Below are positions 1-8,429 of a DNA stretch of 64,000 bases, in pieces. The stretch comes from Prado023 sp963777855 (lineage in GTDB: Bacteria; Actinomycetota; Actinomycetes; S36-B12; CAIYMF01): the NCBI GenBank assembly GCA_963777855.1, contig CAVZRW010000005.1, positions 1 through 64,000 on the forward strand. The letters run 5' to 3'. The notes under the pieces are model-generated. The model saw only the letters and a program-made list of their open reading frames with translations. It had not been told where the DNA came from and made no database searches. The position numbers and the translations under genes were made by a program. Each line of letters opens with the position of its first letter. Position 1 is the stretch's first letter.

Positions 1-1173
1 CCTACGGAGGTCCCCGACGTCGGCGTCTGTGTTGGTTGTGCCTGCGTCGGCGTCCCATGGGTGGGGCGGTGCAGCGGCGAGGCCCCCCTTGGCGCCTCCC
101 CGTCCCAAGTGAGGCCTCGTGGTGCATGACGTTACTGCCGGTCGGGCGTGCCCCGAAAGATCGAAAGGGGGACTTTGCACGGGGACAACCAGGTGCCGGC
201 ATGCCTCGGGCAGGGGATGAGGCCCCGCAGCGTGACGGGGGATGCGCGCTGCGGGTCCCCGGCTATCCCGGATGGCCAGCCGCGTGGACGACTGGGCTCC
301 CGTGACAAACAGGCTAGGCAGGCCTCAGCTCGGCGGTCAATGGGAGGGGGGGTATGGGCAGCCCGCCGATGCGGCGGGTGGGTTCGTGACAAGGGGCCCG
401 TCCCCCGCGAGCGTCTGTCCTGCCGGCAGTGGATCACCTCGAACCGGGGTCAGGATCTGGGGAGCAGGTCACTGGGGACGAGTCCTGGCCATGGCTCCTG
501 CACCGCTCTTCGCAGGTGGGGGGAGTCGGGAAGTTCACAACTTCTCCGCGACCCGTGGAGGTACCGACGGTGCCGCGGCGGACGCCCTGCGTGACCGTCC
601 AGCTCCACTGGCGGAGGGCCGCTACGAGCCGGCCACGATCGGGGTAGAGCCCTTCGCCTGGAGATCGACGGTGGAGGTGGAGCCAACGATCGCCTTGCAC
701 TCGTCAGCACCCGAGACGCGCTGTCGGCATCGTCGGCGAACGGCACGCCGAGGGTGACAACCTGACCCGCGAGCAAGTCGACGACCTTGTCAGCGTCGGT
801 GTCGAGCAACGCCCGCCTGAGGTACCTGCTCGAACCAGCTGCGACTGGCGAGTCCGCCCGATAGCAGGTCCAAGACCTGGTCACGGGGCTGCAGGGCGCC
901 GGGCGCGGTAATGGGTTTGGGCGAGGGGTGGGGGCGAGAGTGGCGATGGGGTGGGCGATCCCGGGACGGGGCTCGGGGCTGTCCCGTGTAGCCCAGTTTG
1001 TAGCCCAAATGTCGTTGGCTGGGTCGTTGGCAACGGATCGGTGGCCGCTCGGTGGCCGGTTTCTGGCAAGCCTGCGGGCTGGTGCAGGTCACGGGTTCAA
1101 GCCAATGGTGGACTTGGAGCCCGGTGGGCCTTCGGCCTCTGACGTCCGAGGGCTGTGCGGTGCGCTGGCTGGG
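1..1173. other. Long region without a convincing gene
   Basis: I find no gene here with a recognisable domain on either strand. Open frames overlap each other and look like GC-driven chance frames rich in Arg, Pro and Gly. Two remnants stand out: a short frameshifted coding-like stretch at 622-840 on the minus strand, and a tRNA T-arm-like string around 1083-1103. The region reads like eroded DNA at the edge of an accessory segment. Confidence 0.5.
622..840 (-). pseudogene. Frameshifted remnant of an unrecognised gene
   Basis: Reading toward a TAG at 622-624, one frame gives a coding-like run containing VVTLGVPFADDADSASRV. After a one-base shift near 708-716 the next frame continues with SGADECKAIVGSTSTVDL and ends in IVAGS. 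Both parts have balanced, non-repetitive composition, unlike the Arg/Pro-rich chance frames around them. This suggests the C-terminal end of a once-functional protein whose 5' part is gone or scrambled. I do not recognise the family. It may be a sequencing frameshift rather than decay. Confidence 0.3.
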
Positions 1174-1653
1174 TCAGGCGGTGCCCTGCCGGATGGCCAG
1201 GGTCATGGTGATCAGCAGGGCGGTGGTGGTGGCCACGGTGACCAGCCAGAGTCCGCGGTTGAGGGTGTACATCGGGATCCCCATCAGCAGGATGCTGCCG
1301 AAGAACAGCACCAGGTAGGGGATGAGGATGCTCGGCCGGGCGGGGTCGCGCCATTCCACCGGCCACAGGTAGTCCACGATCAGCATCAGGACAACGAACG
1401 CGTCGAAGACGGCTGGGCCGATCCACCACGGGTTGCCCGTCCGAGCGAACCCGACCAGGGCCACGGTGGCCGGGATGGCCAGCACCGCGATGACCAGGCC
1501 GAGGACCTGGTTGACGGCCATCCCATGACTGCGGCGGGAGGCGAACCCCACGGCCTGGGCGACGTTCACGGTGTTGACCACGACCCACGTCGTCAGGGCC
1601 GCCCACCAGGGGCCCTGCTCCATGCCCACCATCGTGGACCACCCGAGCCCCAC
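1174..1653 (-). CDS. Small integral membrane protein, unknown function
   Basis: This encodes about 159 residues with four to five hydrophobic segments: a Trp/Val-rich one near residues 18-36, then LGLVIAVLAIPATVALVGFA, AFVVLMLIVDYLWPV, ILIPYLVLFFGSILLMGIPM and a final one before an IRQGTA terminus. There is no signal peptide or catalytic motif. It looks like the small conserved membrane proteins often found singly in actinobacteria, but I cannot name a family. The start is uncertain: an internal ATG at 1623 (MEQGPWW) follows a purine-rich GGTGGG and may be the true one. It diverges from the amidase that begins about 120 bp upstream. Confidence 0.65.
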   Translation of the reverse strand: MGLGWSTMVGMEQGPWWAALTTWVVVNTVNVAQAVGFASRRSHGMAVNQVLGLVIAVLAIPATVALVGFARTGNPWWIGPAVFDAFVVLMLIVDYLWPVEWRDPARPSILIPYLVLFFGSILLMGIPMYTLNRGLWLVTVATTTALLITMTLAIRQGTA

Positions 1654-1771
1654 CCGGGTAGGGCCGTCCGTCCCGAACCCCGGAAGGCCCCGGGCGAGTG
1701 CGCCGAGCGTTCCCGCCCGGCTGCAGTCGATCGTTCGGGGTTCCCTCCCGGCGAGCGGGCGAGGATGATCG

Positions 1772-3318
1772 GTGGTGGTACCGCGTGATCTTGGGTATCC
1801 CCGGGGCCCGGATCACGAGGACCTCGCGGTGGAGGTGGTGACGCGCTCGGTGGAGGATCTCGGCGCGTGCGGTGCGGTGGCCGTGGCGTCGGCCGTCCGC
1901 GCGGGCGTGGTGTCGTCCCGTGACGTGGTGGAGGCCCTGCTGGACCGGATCGCCCGCTACAACCCCACGTTGAACGCGATCGTCACCCTGGATGAGGTCG
2001 GGGCCCGGTCGCGGGCTGACCTGGCGGACGTGGCCCTGGCCCAGGGGGAGGTGTGGGGGCCGTTGCATGGGGTGCCGGTGACGTTCAAGGATGTGTTCGA
2101 GACCGCCGGGATGCGCACCACCAGCAGCCACAAGCCGCTGGCCGGGTATGTGCCGCAGCGCGACGCCACCGTGGTGGCCCGGCTCCGGGCGGCTGGGGCG
2201 ATCGTGCTGGGCAAGACGAACATGCCCGAACTGGCCGGCGACAACCAGAGCGACAGCCCCGTGTTCGGCCGGGCGAACAACCCGTGGGACCTGGCCCGGA
2301 CCCCGGGGGGCAGCTCGGGTGGGGAGGCCGCCGCGGTCGCCGCCGGGTTGTCACTGTTGGGGTCGGGCAGCGACATCGGGGGCTCGCTTCGACTGCCGGC
2401 GCACTTCTGTGGGGTGTTCGCGCTCAAGCCGACCGATCACCGGGTCTCCAACGCCGGGCACATCCCGCCCCTGCCCGGCAGTCGTGAACACCGTTCGTCA
2501 CCTGGCCGTCAACGGGCCGATCGCCCGGAACCCGGCGGATCTGGGCCTGTGGCTGTCCCTGGTGGCCGGCCCGGACGGGCGCGACGGCACCGTGCCACCG
2601 GTGCCGGTGGCGGGTCCGGACCTGGTTGCCCCGGGACGTTGGCTGGGCTGCGGATCGCGTGGACCGATGACGTGGGTGGGATCCCGGTCACCGCGGACAC
2701 CCGCGACGCACTGACCCGGTTCGCGACCGACCTGGCCGACGCCGGGTGCCAGGTGGTCCGGCGCGAGCCCCGCCGGGGGTGGACATCGAGGAGGTGTGGC
2801 AGACCTACGGGACGCTGTACGGGGCGATGATCTTCGCGATGCAGCCCCGGGTCGCCCGGGTCGCCCTGCGCACCGTCGGCCCGGCCATGTTCCGCGACCC
2901 CATCTTCGGCCCCTCCTCCCGCGCGGCGACGGCCAGCGCCCGGCAGTTCCTGCACGCCCTGGCCCGCCGCGACACGCTGATGTGGGCCATGGAGGAGTTC
3001 CTCGCCGACGTCGACGCGTGGATCTGCCCGGTGGCCTCGATACCGGCCTTCCCGCATCGGCCGGCACGCCAGACCGGTCGCCCGGTCCAGGTCGACAACC
3101 AGAAGGTGCCCGGCACCGTCGCGACGATGGGCCACACCATGCTGGCCAGCCTCACCGGCCACCCCGTCGTCGCCCTGCCCCTGACCCACCACAACGGGGA
3201 CCTGCCGATCGGGGTGCAGGTCATCGGCCGACTCTGGCAGGACCACGACCTGCTCAACGTCGTGAGCGCCCTGACCACCGTGAGCGGGCCATGCCCACGA
3301 CCACCCGAGTTCCCGTGA
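1772..3318 (+). CDS. Amidase (amidase signature family), interrupted by frameshifts
   Basis: The product hydrolyses a carboxamide through the Ser-cisSer-Lys triad of the amidase signature family (GatA, AtzF and similar). The triad is visible: Lys in PVTFKDVF (about residue 104), cis-Ser in PGGSSGGEAA (about 180) and the nucleophile in GSDIGGSLR (about 203). The reading frame changes three times, near 2478 (one extra base), near 2630 and near 2770 (one base missing each). The C-terminal part is clear (VDIEEVWQTYGTLYGAMIF and IGVQVIGRLWQD). About 515 codons is normal for the family. The start is uncertain; GTG codons near 1829-1838 are alternatives. It is either a recent pseudogene or a gene with sequence errors. 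The substrate is unknown. Confidence 0.7.
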
Positions 3319-3446
3319 CCCACCCTGGGCGCGAACGACGCATGCCCAGATCCGGGCCGATCACCTCAGTGCAGGCGGTGATGCACGCGGGATGCCCGGG
3401 CTGCGGCCGGGTGTCGTCCCCGTGCCATGAGCGTGTTGTACTGCCG

Positions 3447-3767
3447 TCAGGCTAGCCCGGACCCTCGGGCCGTGACCCCCGACAGGCCCGCAGCAGATAT
3501 CGCGGCCTCCGACAGGGTCGACTCCTCGCGAAACGTGTACCTCGACCAGGTCGGCAGCACCCCCAGCCGCTGAGACTGGGCATCGTCCTTGCCGCTGAGC
3601 CGGGCACGCAGCCACACCCACAGCGCCACCAGGCTGGCGACACTGCCGTCCAGCAGCCCATCCGGGTCGATCCCATCCCCAGCCAGGGCATCATGCAGCC
3701 GCTTCAGCGCCACCGGACGCTCGGCAAGGAACTCCACGAACGCCGCCTCCCCCTGCGCCCGCGGCAC
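3447..3767 (-). CDS. Small hypothetical protein, last gene of the XRE-led operon
   Basis: The product is about 106 residues, starting at a GTG that follows the EamA stop codon at once (TAA at 3771-3769, GTG at 3767), so the two are probably translationally coupled. It contains AAFVEFLAERPVALKRLHDA, a WVWLRARLS segment and LPTWSRYTFREESTLSEAAI. That sequence resembles the front part of uncharacterised actinobacterial proteins of about 140-200 residues, so this copy may be cut short by a frameshift near its 3' end. No catalytic motif or membrane segment is evident. The function is unknown, and operon membership is the main clue. Confidence 0.45.
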   Translation of the reverse strand: MPRAQGEAAFVEFLAERPVALKRLHDALAGDGIDPDGLLDGSVASLVALWVWLRARLSGKDDAQSQRLGVLPTWSRYTFREESTLSEAAISAAGLSGVTARGSGLA

Positions 3768-3768
3768 G

Positions 3769-4653
3769 TTAGGTGATGGAGGTCTGGAGGTCGCTGTGGG
3801 TGGTGGTCCGTGGGGTGCGTCGTCCGCCACGTTGGGCGGCGGCGCCTGCGGTGACGACCAGTGCGATGCCGAGCACTTGGGCAGGGGCAGGGGTCTGGTG
3901 GAGCACGAGTGCTCCGATCAGGGTGCCGAGGGCGGGTTCGAGGGCCATGAGGGTGCCGAAGGCGGTGGGGGTGAGATGTCGAAGTGCGTGCATCTCCAGG
4001 GCGAACGGGAGCACGGGCAGCAGGAGCGCCAGTCCGGCGGCAGCAGCCAGGATGGTCGGGGTGAGGTGGCCGGCTGCTTGGGGGATGCCGACGATGCCGG
4101 CGATCACCGCGGCGATCGGGATGGTGATGGACAGCCCGGTGGTGCCGGCGAACCGGTCGCCGACGTGCTGGGTGAGCAGGATGTAGGCCGCCCAGCCCAG
4201 GGCAGCGAGGGCGGCGAACGCGATGCCGGCGGGGTTGGCCTGGCCGGTCCAGGGTTGGGTGAGCAGCAGCACGCCGGCCAGGGCGAGGGCGGGCCACACG
4301 AGGGCTCGCCTGCTGTGGCTTCGAAGCGCGGCGACTGACAGGGGGCCGAGGAACTCGATGGCCACGGCGGTGCCCAACGGGATGCGGTCGATCGCGGCCA
4401 GGAACGCCAGGGTGACACCTGCGGTGGCGGCCCCGAGTGCGAGCAGGGCGGGCAGGTCGCGGCGCCGCAGGGAGCGAAGCGGTGGGCGGGCGATCGCCAG
4501 GAAGATCACCGCACCCATGGTCAGGCGCAGCCAGGCGGTGCCGGCTGTGCCGACGGCCGGGAACAGGTGCACGGACAGGGCAGCGCCCAGCTGCACGCTG
4601 GCCATGGCGGCCACCGCCAGCGCCCACGGCGGCACCCGGGTGGTCATGGTCAT
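3769..4653 (-). CDS. EamA/DMT-family exporter (RhtA-like)
   Basis: This is an inner-membrane transporter of 294 residues with about ten transmembrane helices in two EamA repeats, the usual size for the drug/metabolite transporter superfamily. Motifs resemble the RhtA threonine/homoserine exporter subgroup: WLRLTMGAVIFLAIARPPLR in the first half, PLGTAVAIEFLGPLSVAALR in the middle, and LTPTAFGTLMALEPALGTLIG in the second half. The ATG at 4653 overlaps the stop of the PaiB-like gene as ATGA, which implies translational coupling. Amino-acid export is inferred from subgroup and operon context (B3/B4 protein, PaiB); the substrate is not proven. A second ATG lies six bases downstream. Confidence 0.85.
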   Translation of the reverse strand: MTMTTRVPPWALAVAAMASVQLGAALSVHLFPAVGTAGTAWLRLTMGAVIFLAIARPPLRSLRRRDLPALLALGAATAGVTLAFLAAIDRIPLGTAVAIEFLGPLSVAALRSHSRRALVWPALALAGVLLLTQPWTGQANPAGIAFAALAALGWAAYILLTQHVGDRFAGTTGLSITIPIAAVIAGIVGIPQAAGHLTPTILAAAAGLALLLPVLPFALEMHALRHLTPTAFGTLMALEPALGTLIGALVLHQTPAPAQVLGIALVVTAGAAAQRGGRRTPRTTTHSDLQTSIT

Positions 4654-5317
4654 GGGCGATCTCGGGTGGTGGACCATTCGCCGATCGCGGTCAGGCGGCG
4701 GCGCTGCTGGGCGGCGGCGCGCGGTGTCCAGGCCGTGGTTGCGCTGGTCGAGCCGGTCGGCGACCTGCTCACGGTGGGCGGTCGGGTTGTGGTCGTCGTA
4801 CTTGAACTTGGCGTCGACGCGCAGCACGGCCAGCCGTAGCCCGCGCAGGCCGGGCAGCATGCGCCCGTACGGGGCGGCATCGATGCCCACGGGGGCGTGC
4901 CCGCCCTCGGGCTGGAGGTCGGCCAGCTGCGCGGCCAGCAGCTCGGCCTTGTCCTGCGGGTCGTCGACGATGGTGGGGCGGCACACGAACTGAACGGACG
5001 AGTAGTAGCTGGTCGGCACGCCGTCCTCGTCGGGCCCGCCGGCCTTGGCCCGCCAGTAGCTCGGGATGTAGGCGTAGTCGCCGATGACGGCCAGTCGCAC
5101 CTCAGCGGCCGCCTCCAGGTGCGGCCAGATCGGGTTCGGTCGGGCCAGGTGCACCAGCAGCTCGTCGCCGGCCACGGTGAAGTGGGTGGGAACCAGCAGC
5201 GGCGCCTGGGCGGGGTCGAGGTTGTTGACCGCGAGCACGCCGAACCGGTCGGTGGTGGCCAGCCACGTCGCGCCACTCGGCCGGGTCAAGGGCGGCGTCC
5301 CAGGGGTGGATCAGCAT
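4650..5317 (-). CDS. PaiB-like FMN-binding protein, two apparent frameshifts
   Basis: This belongs to the PaiB family (FMN-binding split-barrel fold, about 200-220 residues), named after a Bacillus negative regulator of degradative enzymes. The start reads MLIHPWDAAL, typical of the family, with GGAGA just upstream inside the end of the preceding gene. The frame shifts after EWR near 5270; the next frame continues TWLATTDRFGVLAVNN and TSYYSSVQFVCRPTIVDD. A second shift near 4722 restores the usual C-terminus AAQQRRRLTAIGEWSTTRDR before a stop overlapping the exporter ATG. With two bases removed, the gene is 221 codons, exactly as expected. Uncorrected, it would read as a false fusion with the exporter. 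Confidence 0.8.
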
Positions 5318-5318
5318 G

Positions 5319-6056
5319 TCAGTCTCCGGCGTGGATGGTCGTGGGGGCGCCGATGATCCGGTGGGCGGCGTGCGCGTGGCGAGCCCAGGTGGGTCGAGGA
5401 GGTCCTCGGCGGCCGTGAGGAGGGCCTCGTCGGTGATCGGGGCGAGGGCGTCGAGGATGAACAGCGCGGTGGTGGTGTCCTCGGCGCAGCTGGGTGCGCC
5501 GTGCCTGGCGCCAGTTCCATCGCCGGCAGGTCACCCCGGCGTCGTCGCACCACACCACCTCACCGGGGTCGGGGTGCTCGACCACGACGTGCGCCGTCCG
5601 ACGGTGGTGTCGAACGGCTCCGCGCCCGTGGCGCGCACCAGCCGGGGTGCGCCCACGTACCGATGCAGGTCCTCCCCGCCCAGCGGGATCTGGTGCAGCA
5701 CCGAGACCGCGTTGTAGATGTCGGTCAGCCGGTTCACCCGGGGCAGCCCGCCCTCGGCTCGGCGCAGCAGCGCCTCGAGGCTGTTGCGGGTCCGCTGCGG
5801 CTCTGGCCCCGAACCCCGGTACGCCTCGCGCCACGCGGCCACGTGAGGCAGCTGGTCAGCGGGCCGGACCGCGAGCGCGACCCGGGCCGCGGCCTCGGCC
5901 CGCGCCAGAAGCAGCGTCGCTGGCCTCGTCGCTCGGTCCGGGGACGAGCCCGTCGACGGCCAGCAGCAGAACCCGGTAGTCCGGTCGCAGCGCGAACACG
6001 TCCGGGGCGACGCTGGCCCCGGCCAGGAATCCCGCCAGTGCTGCCACATCAGTCAT
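5319..6056 (-). CDS. B3/B4 tRNA-binding-domain protein, several frameshifts
   Basis: The product matches stand-alone B3/B4-domain proteins, related to the editing domain of phenylalanyl-tRNA synthetase beta. It begins MTDVAALAGFLAGASVAPDV and continues FALRPDYRVLLLAVDGLVPG. In shifted frames it reads RTRNSLEALLRRAE, LPRVNRLTDIYNAVSVLHQI, GGEDLHRYVGAPRL and GEVVWCDDAGVTCRRWNWRQ, all family hallmarks. At least four single-base shifts (near 5922, 5608, 5497 and 5430) break it. The start ATG overlaps the upstream regulator's stop by 8 bases, so the genes are co-transcribed. Such proteins often sit beside regulators and amino-acid exporters. A role in sensing or clearing misactivated amino acids is inference only. 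Confidence 0.7.
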
Positions 6057-6655
6057 CGCCGGACTCCCTGGACTCCGCCGCGATCACGCCCGGCTCGAAC
6101 ACAGCCAGCGAGAACCGCGCCGTCGCTGCTGCCCGAGTTGGCGTATGCGTGCGCGACGTCACCCGGGAACGCGACCGCATCGCCTGGCTCCAAGGTCACC
6201 GACTCGTCGGCGGACTCCGACAGCGATCTGACCCCGCCAGGACCTGGACCAGCTCCCGGGTGCCCGGCGTGTGCGCCTCACTCGGTGTGTCGATCACCCG
6301 GCCCCAAGGTCCAGTCCCACAGCTCGACCACGTCCGGCGGCTCGGTGGCCGCCACCAGCACCGCACGCCCGCCGCGATCACCCCTCCACAGCACTGGCCC
6401 GTCTCCGGATCGGGTCACCCTCACCCGCGAGGTCGCCGGTGGCTCCACCAGCGCGGGCAGCCCGACCCCGAGCGCGTCGCTGATCCGAAGCAGCGTCCCC
6501 ACGCTGGGATTCGCCGCACCCTGCTCGACGTTGACCAGCATCCGCCGGCTCACCCCCGCCGCAACCGCCAGCTGATCCAAGGTCCAGCGCCTGGCCTGCC
6601 GCTCCGCGCGCACCCGTCCACCGATCGCCCTCGCCAGCTCTGCCGCGTCCTCCAT
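6049..6655 (-). CDS. XRE-family regulator with C-terminal cupin, frameshifted
   Basis: The N-terminal helix-turn-helix is clear (TLDQLAVAAGVSRRMLVNVE, then GAANPSVGTLLRISDALGVG), residues about 20-75. A cupin sensor domain follows, split over frames: VVELWDWTLGPGDRHTE, then AHTPGTRELVQVLAGS, then ESVTLEPGDAVAFPGDVAHA, and finally ARFSLAVFEPGVIAAE before a TGA at 6051-6049. At least two single-base shifts (near 6286 and 6228) are needed. The corrected length of about 201 residues is typical for XRE-cupin regulators. It heads a five-gene operon and has a symmetric operator over its own start, so autoregulation is likely. The ATG at 6655 is preferred; a GTG at 6673 lies inside the operator. Confidence 0.75.
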
Positions 6656-6684
6656 GAGTGCATCATAGTGCACTCTAGAGTGCA
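6656..6684. promoter_or_regulatory. Three-half-site operator of the XRE regulator
   Basis: A perfect 16-bp palindrome TGCACTCTAGAGTGCA lies at 6669-6684. A third half-site GAGTGCA at 6656-6662 forms a second inverted repeat with TGCACTC at 6669-6675, using a 6-bp spacer. The sites abut the regulator's start codon, so a bound XRE dimer would block transcription of its own operon. The motif and geometry are seen directly; binding is inferred. Confidence 0.7.
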
Positions 6685-7217
6685 GTCACCAGACACACTT
6701 GAAGTGTTTCAGGCCGGGCACGCCACACAGCGGCAACCGGCGCCTTATCGCCTGCGTCCTACTGGGCCGAGTGGGCTGCCCTGCAGGGCCCAGCGACCCT
6801 TTCCGGATCCACGCAAGCTGTCGGTGACCTCAAACGACACGGTGCGCAGAGCCAGCGGTTGGTGACTGCGGTCGACGATCCGGCCAGGTGGTCCGGTCTG
6901 ACACCCCGAGCGTGCTGGACGTGACAGGGTGGGCGTGCCGTTCGCCGCACGTCGAGAGGCAGAGATGGTCCCCAGCAGCCGTTCCCTGAGGGTCCGCCAC
7001 GACCGGGTCGTGGCGGCGGAGTTCGCCGAGCAGCCGCTGCTCGTGCCGATGGGCTGGTCCACGCCTGTCAGCGAGTACTGGGACCATGACGGCCGGCACC
7101 TGCTGCACCGCGGCGCCGCCGGTCCGTTCACGTATGGGGAGTTCGCGATGCGCTCGATCCACAACGACGTTGCGGGCCCGCTGTGAGGCAGGGGCCGTGT
7201 CTGCCAGGGAGGAACCC
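6685..7217. other. Intergenic region with a possible gene remnant
   Basis: There is no complete gene. A plus-strand frame ending at 7186 contains HHRGAA-like and GPFTYGEFAMRSIHNDVAGP text that looks protein-like, but nothing upstream in the same frame resembles a family. It may be the 3' end of a deleted or frameshifted gene. The rest is featureless, apart from the ribosome binding site AGGGAGG just before the gene at 7218. Confidence 0.35.
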
Positions 7218-7844
7218 ATGAACATCGCCCTGATCGGCGCCACCGGCCGCACCGGCCGCCTCGTCCTGTCCGACCTGCGCCGCCGAGGCCACACGGTGAC
7301 CGCGCTGGTCCGGGACCCAGCCAGGCTCGGTGACCCGGATCCCGGCGTGCGTGTCGTCGTCGGCTCCTCGACGGACCGCGATGCGATCGGCGAGATGCTC
7401 CCCGGATCCGACGCGGTGCTCTCCGCCCTGGGCCCGACGGCCAACGAGTCCGACCTGCACACCGCGACCGCCCGCCTGCTGGTCGCAGCGATGCCCGCCC
7501 AGGGGGTCACGCGCTTCATCGGGATCAGCGGCGCCGGCATGGACGTCCCCGGCGACCAGAAGGGCACCCGCGACCGGATCATCTCGACCCTCATCCGCAC
7601 CGTCGGCGGCGCAGTGGCCCGGGACAAGCCGGCCGAGTTCCGGGTGCTGGCCGACTCGCCGCTGGTCTGGACCCTGGTCCGCCCGCCCCGCCTGCACGAC
7701 GCGCCCGCGACCGGGCGGATCGGGCACGACCCGCACAAGCCCGGCCACTGGTCCATACCCCGGGCCGACCTCGCCGTGTTCCTCGTCGACGTCCTCGAGC
7801 AGGATCTCTACCCCCGCCAAGCCCCGTTCGTCTGGGCGCGGTAG
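7218..7844 (+). CDS. NAD(P)-binding Rossmann protein (NmrA/SDR-a5-like reductase)
   Basis: A 208-residue protein of the atypical short-chain dehydrogenase group. The glycine-rich nucleotide loop GATGRTGRLV is at residues 7-16, followed by ALVRDPARLG, where the Arg after the second strand suggests NADP(H). Further signatures are SDAVLSALGPTANES, TRFIGISGAGMDVPGD and WTLVRPPRLHDAP, typical of NAD(P)H-binding oxidoreductases of this size. It lacks the usual YxxxK catalytic pair, so it may act as a redox sensor or as an isoflavone-reductase-like enzyme. A strong ribosome binding site (AGGGAGGAACCC before ATG) fixes the start. It stands alone on the plus strand. The substrate is unknown. Confidence 0.85.
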   Translation: MNIALIGATGRTGRLVLSDLRRRGHTVTALVRDPARLGDPDPGVRVVVGSSTDRDAIGEMLPGSDAVLSALGPTANESDLHTATARLLVAAMPAQGVTRFIGISGAGMDVPGDQKGTRDRIISTLIRTVGGAVARDKPAEFRVLADSPLVWTLVRPPRLHDAPATGRIGHDPHKPGHWSIPRADLAVFLVDVLEQDLYPRQAPFVWAR

Positions 7845-7872
7845 CGCACATCCGTCGCCCGTCGCGCTGGCC

Positions 7873-8274
7873 TCAGACGACGTCGCCCTCGATCAGCCGG
7901 CCCTCCCGGCCGTTCTGCTCGGCGAGCACCGTCGGGATGTAGTCGGCCAGGGTCGCCATCAACCTGGCGGAGGCCTGCGGCTCGTTGAGCATCGCCACCT
8001 GCTGGCCGCGCAGCACCTCGGCGGACGCCAGGTCACCGGCCGCCACAGCCTCGTCCAGCGCCTTCTGCACGGCGTTCACCCGCACCTGCAGCGAGAGCAC
8101 GTCCACGACCATCCCGACGGCAGCCAGCGAGGCGGTCACGAGCATGCTCACCCTGAGACTCTCGACGCGTCGCTGCTGGACCTGGGACTCGACCCTGGTC
8201 CGGTACGAATCGATGGCTCGATCCGCCAGCCCGGACGCCAGGCTGGCGACGCCGGCTAGTGACGTGATGCCCAT
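7873..8274 (-). CDS. Hypothetical protein with one membrane helix
   Basis: The product is 133 residues. An N-terminal amphipathic part (SLASGLADRAIDSYRTRVES) is followed by a probable transmembrane segment, VSMLVTASLAAVGMVVDVLS. A long helical, coiled-coil-like stretch comes next (VRVNAVQKALDEAVAAGDL), ending in AEQNGREGRLIEGDVV. I do not recognise a family. The ATG at 8274 is preceded by a purine-rich CAGGGGG element. It lies between the reductase (convergent) and the amidohydrolase (same strand, 155 bp upstream). A small membrane-anchored scaffold is possible but not shown. Confidence 0.55.
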   Translation of the reverse strand: MGITSLAGVASLASGLADRAIDSYRTRVESQVQQRRVESLRVSMLVTASLAAVGMVVDVLSLQVRVNAVQKALDEAVAAGDLASAEVLRGQQVAMLNEPQASARLMATLADYIPTVLAEQNGREGRLIEGDVV

Positions 8275-8429
8275 GAGACCCCCTGGAAGCCATCGGTGGC
8301 GAGCACCCCCATTGTGACCGCCGCTGCGACCTCCCGACGAATCTGCACCCGGTGAAGCGAGGCAACTCACACGACGCCGGCGCCCGCGCACCGGTCACGG
8401 ACCTCCGGGACGGCCGCGCCCCGGCCCGA

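Noticed and set aside
3769..5289. A PaiB-EamA fusion protein
   Set aside because: The 506-codon frame exists only because of a one-base shift. The corrected PaiB end and the ATGA overlap show two separate genes.
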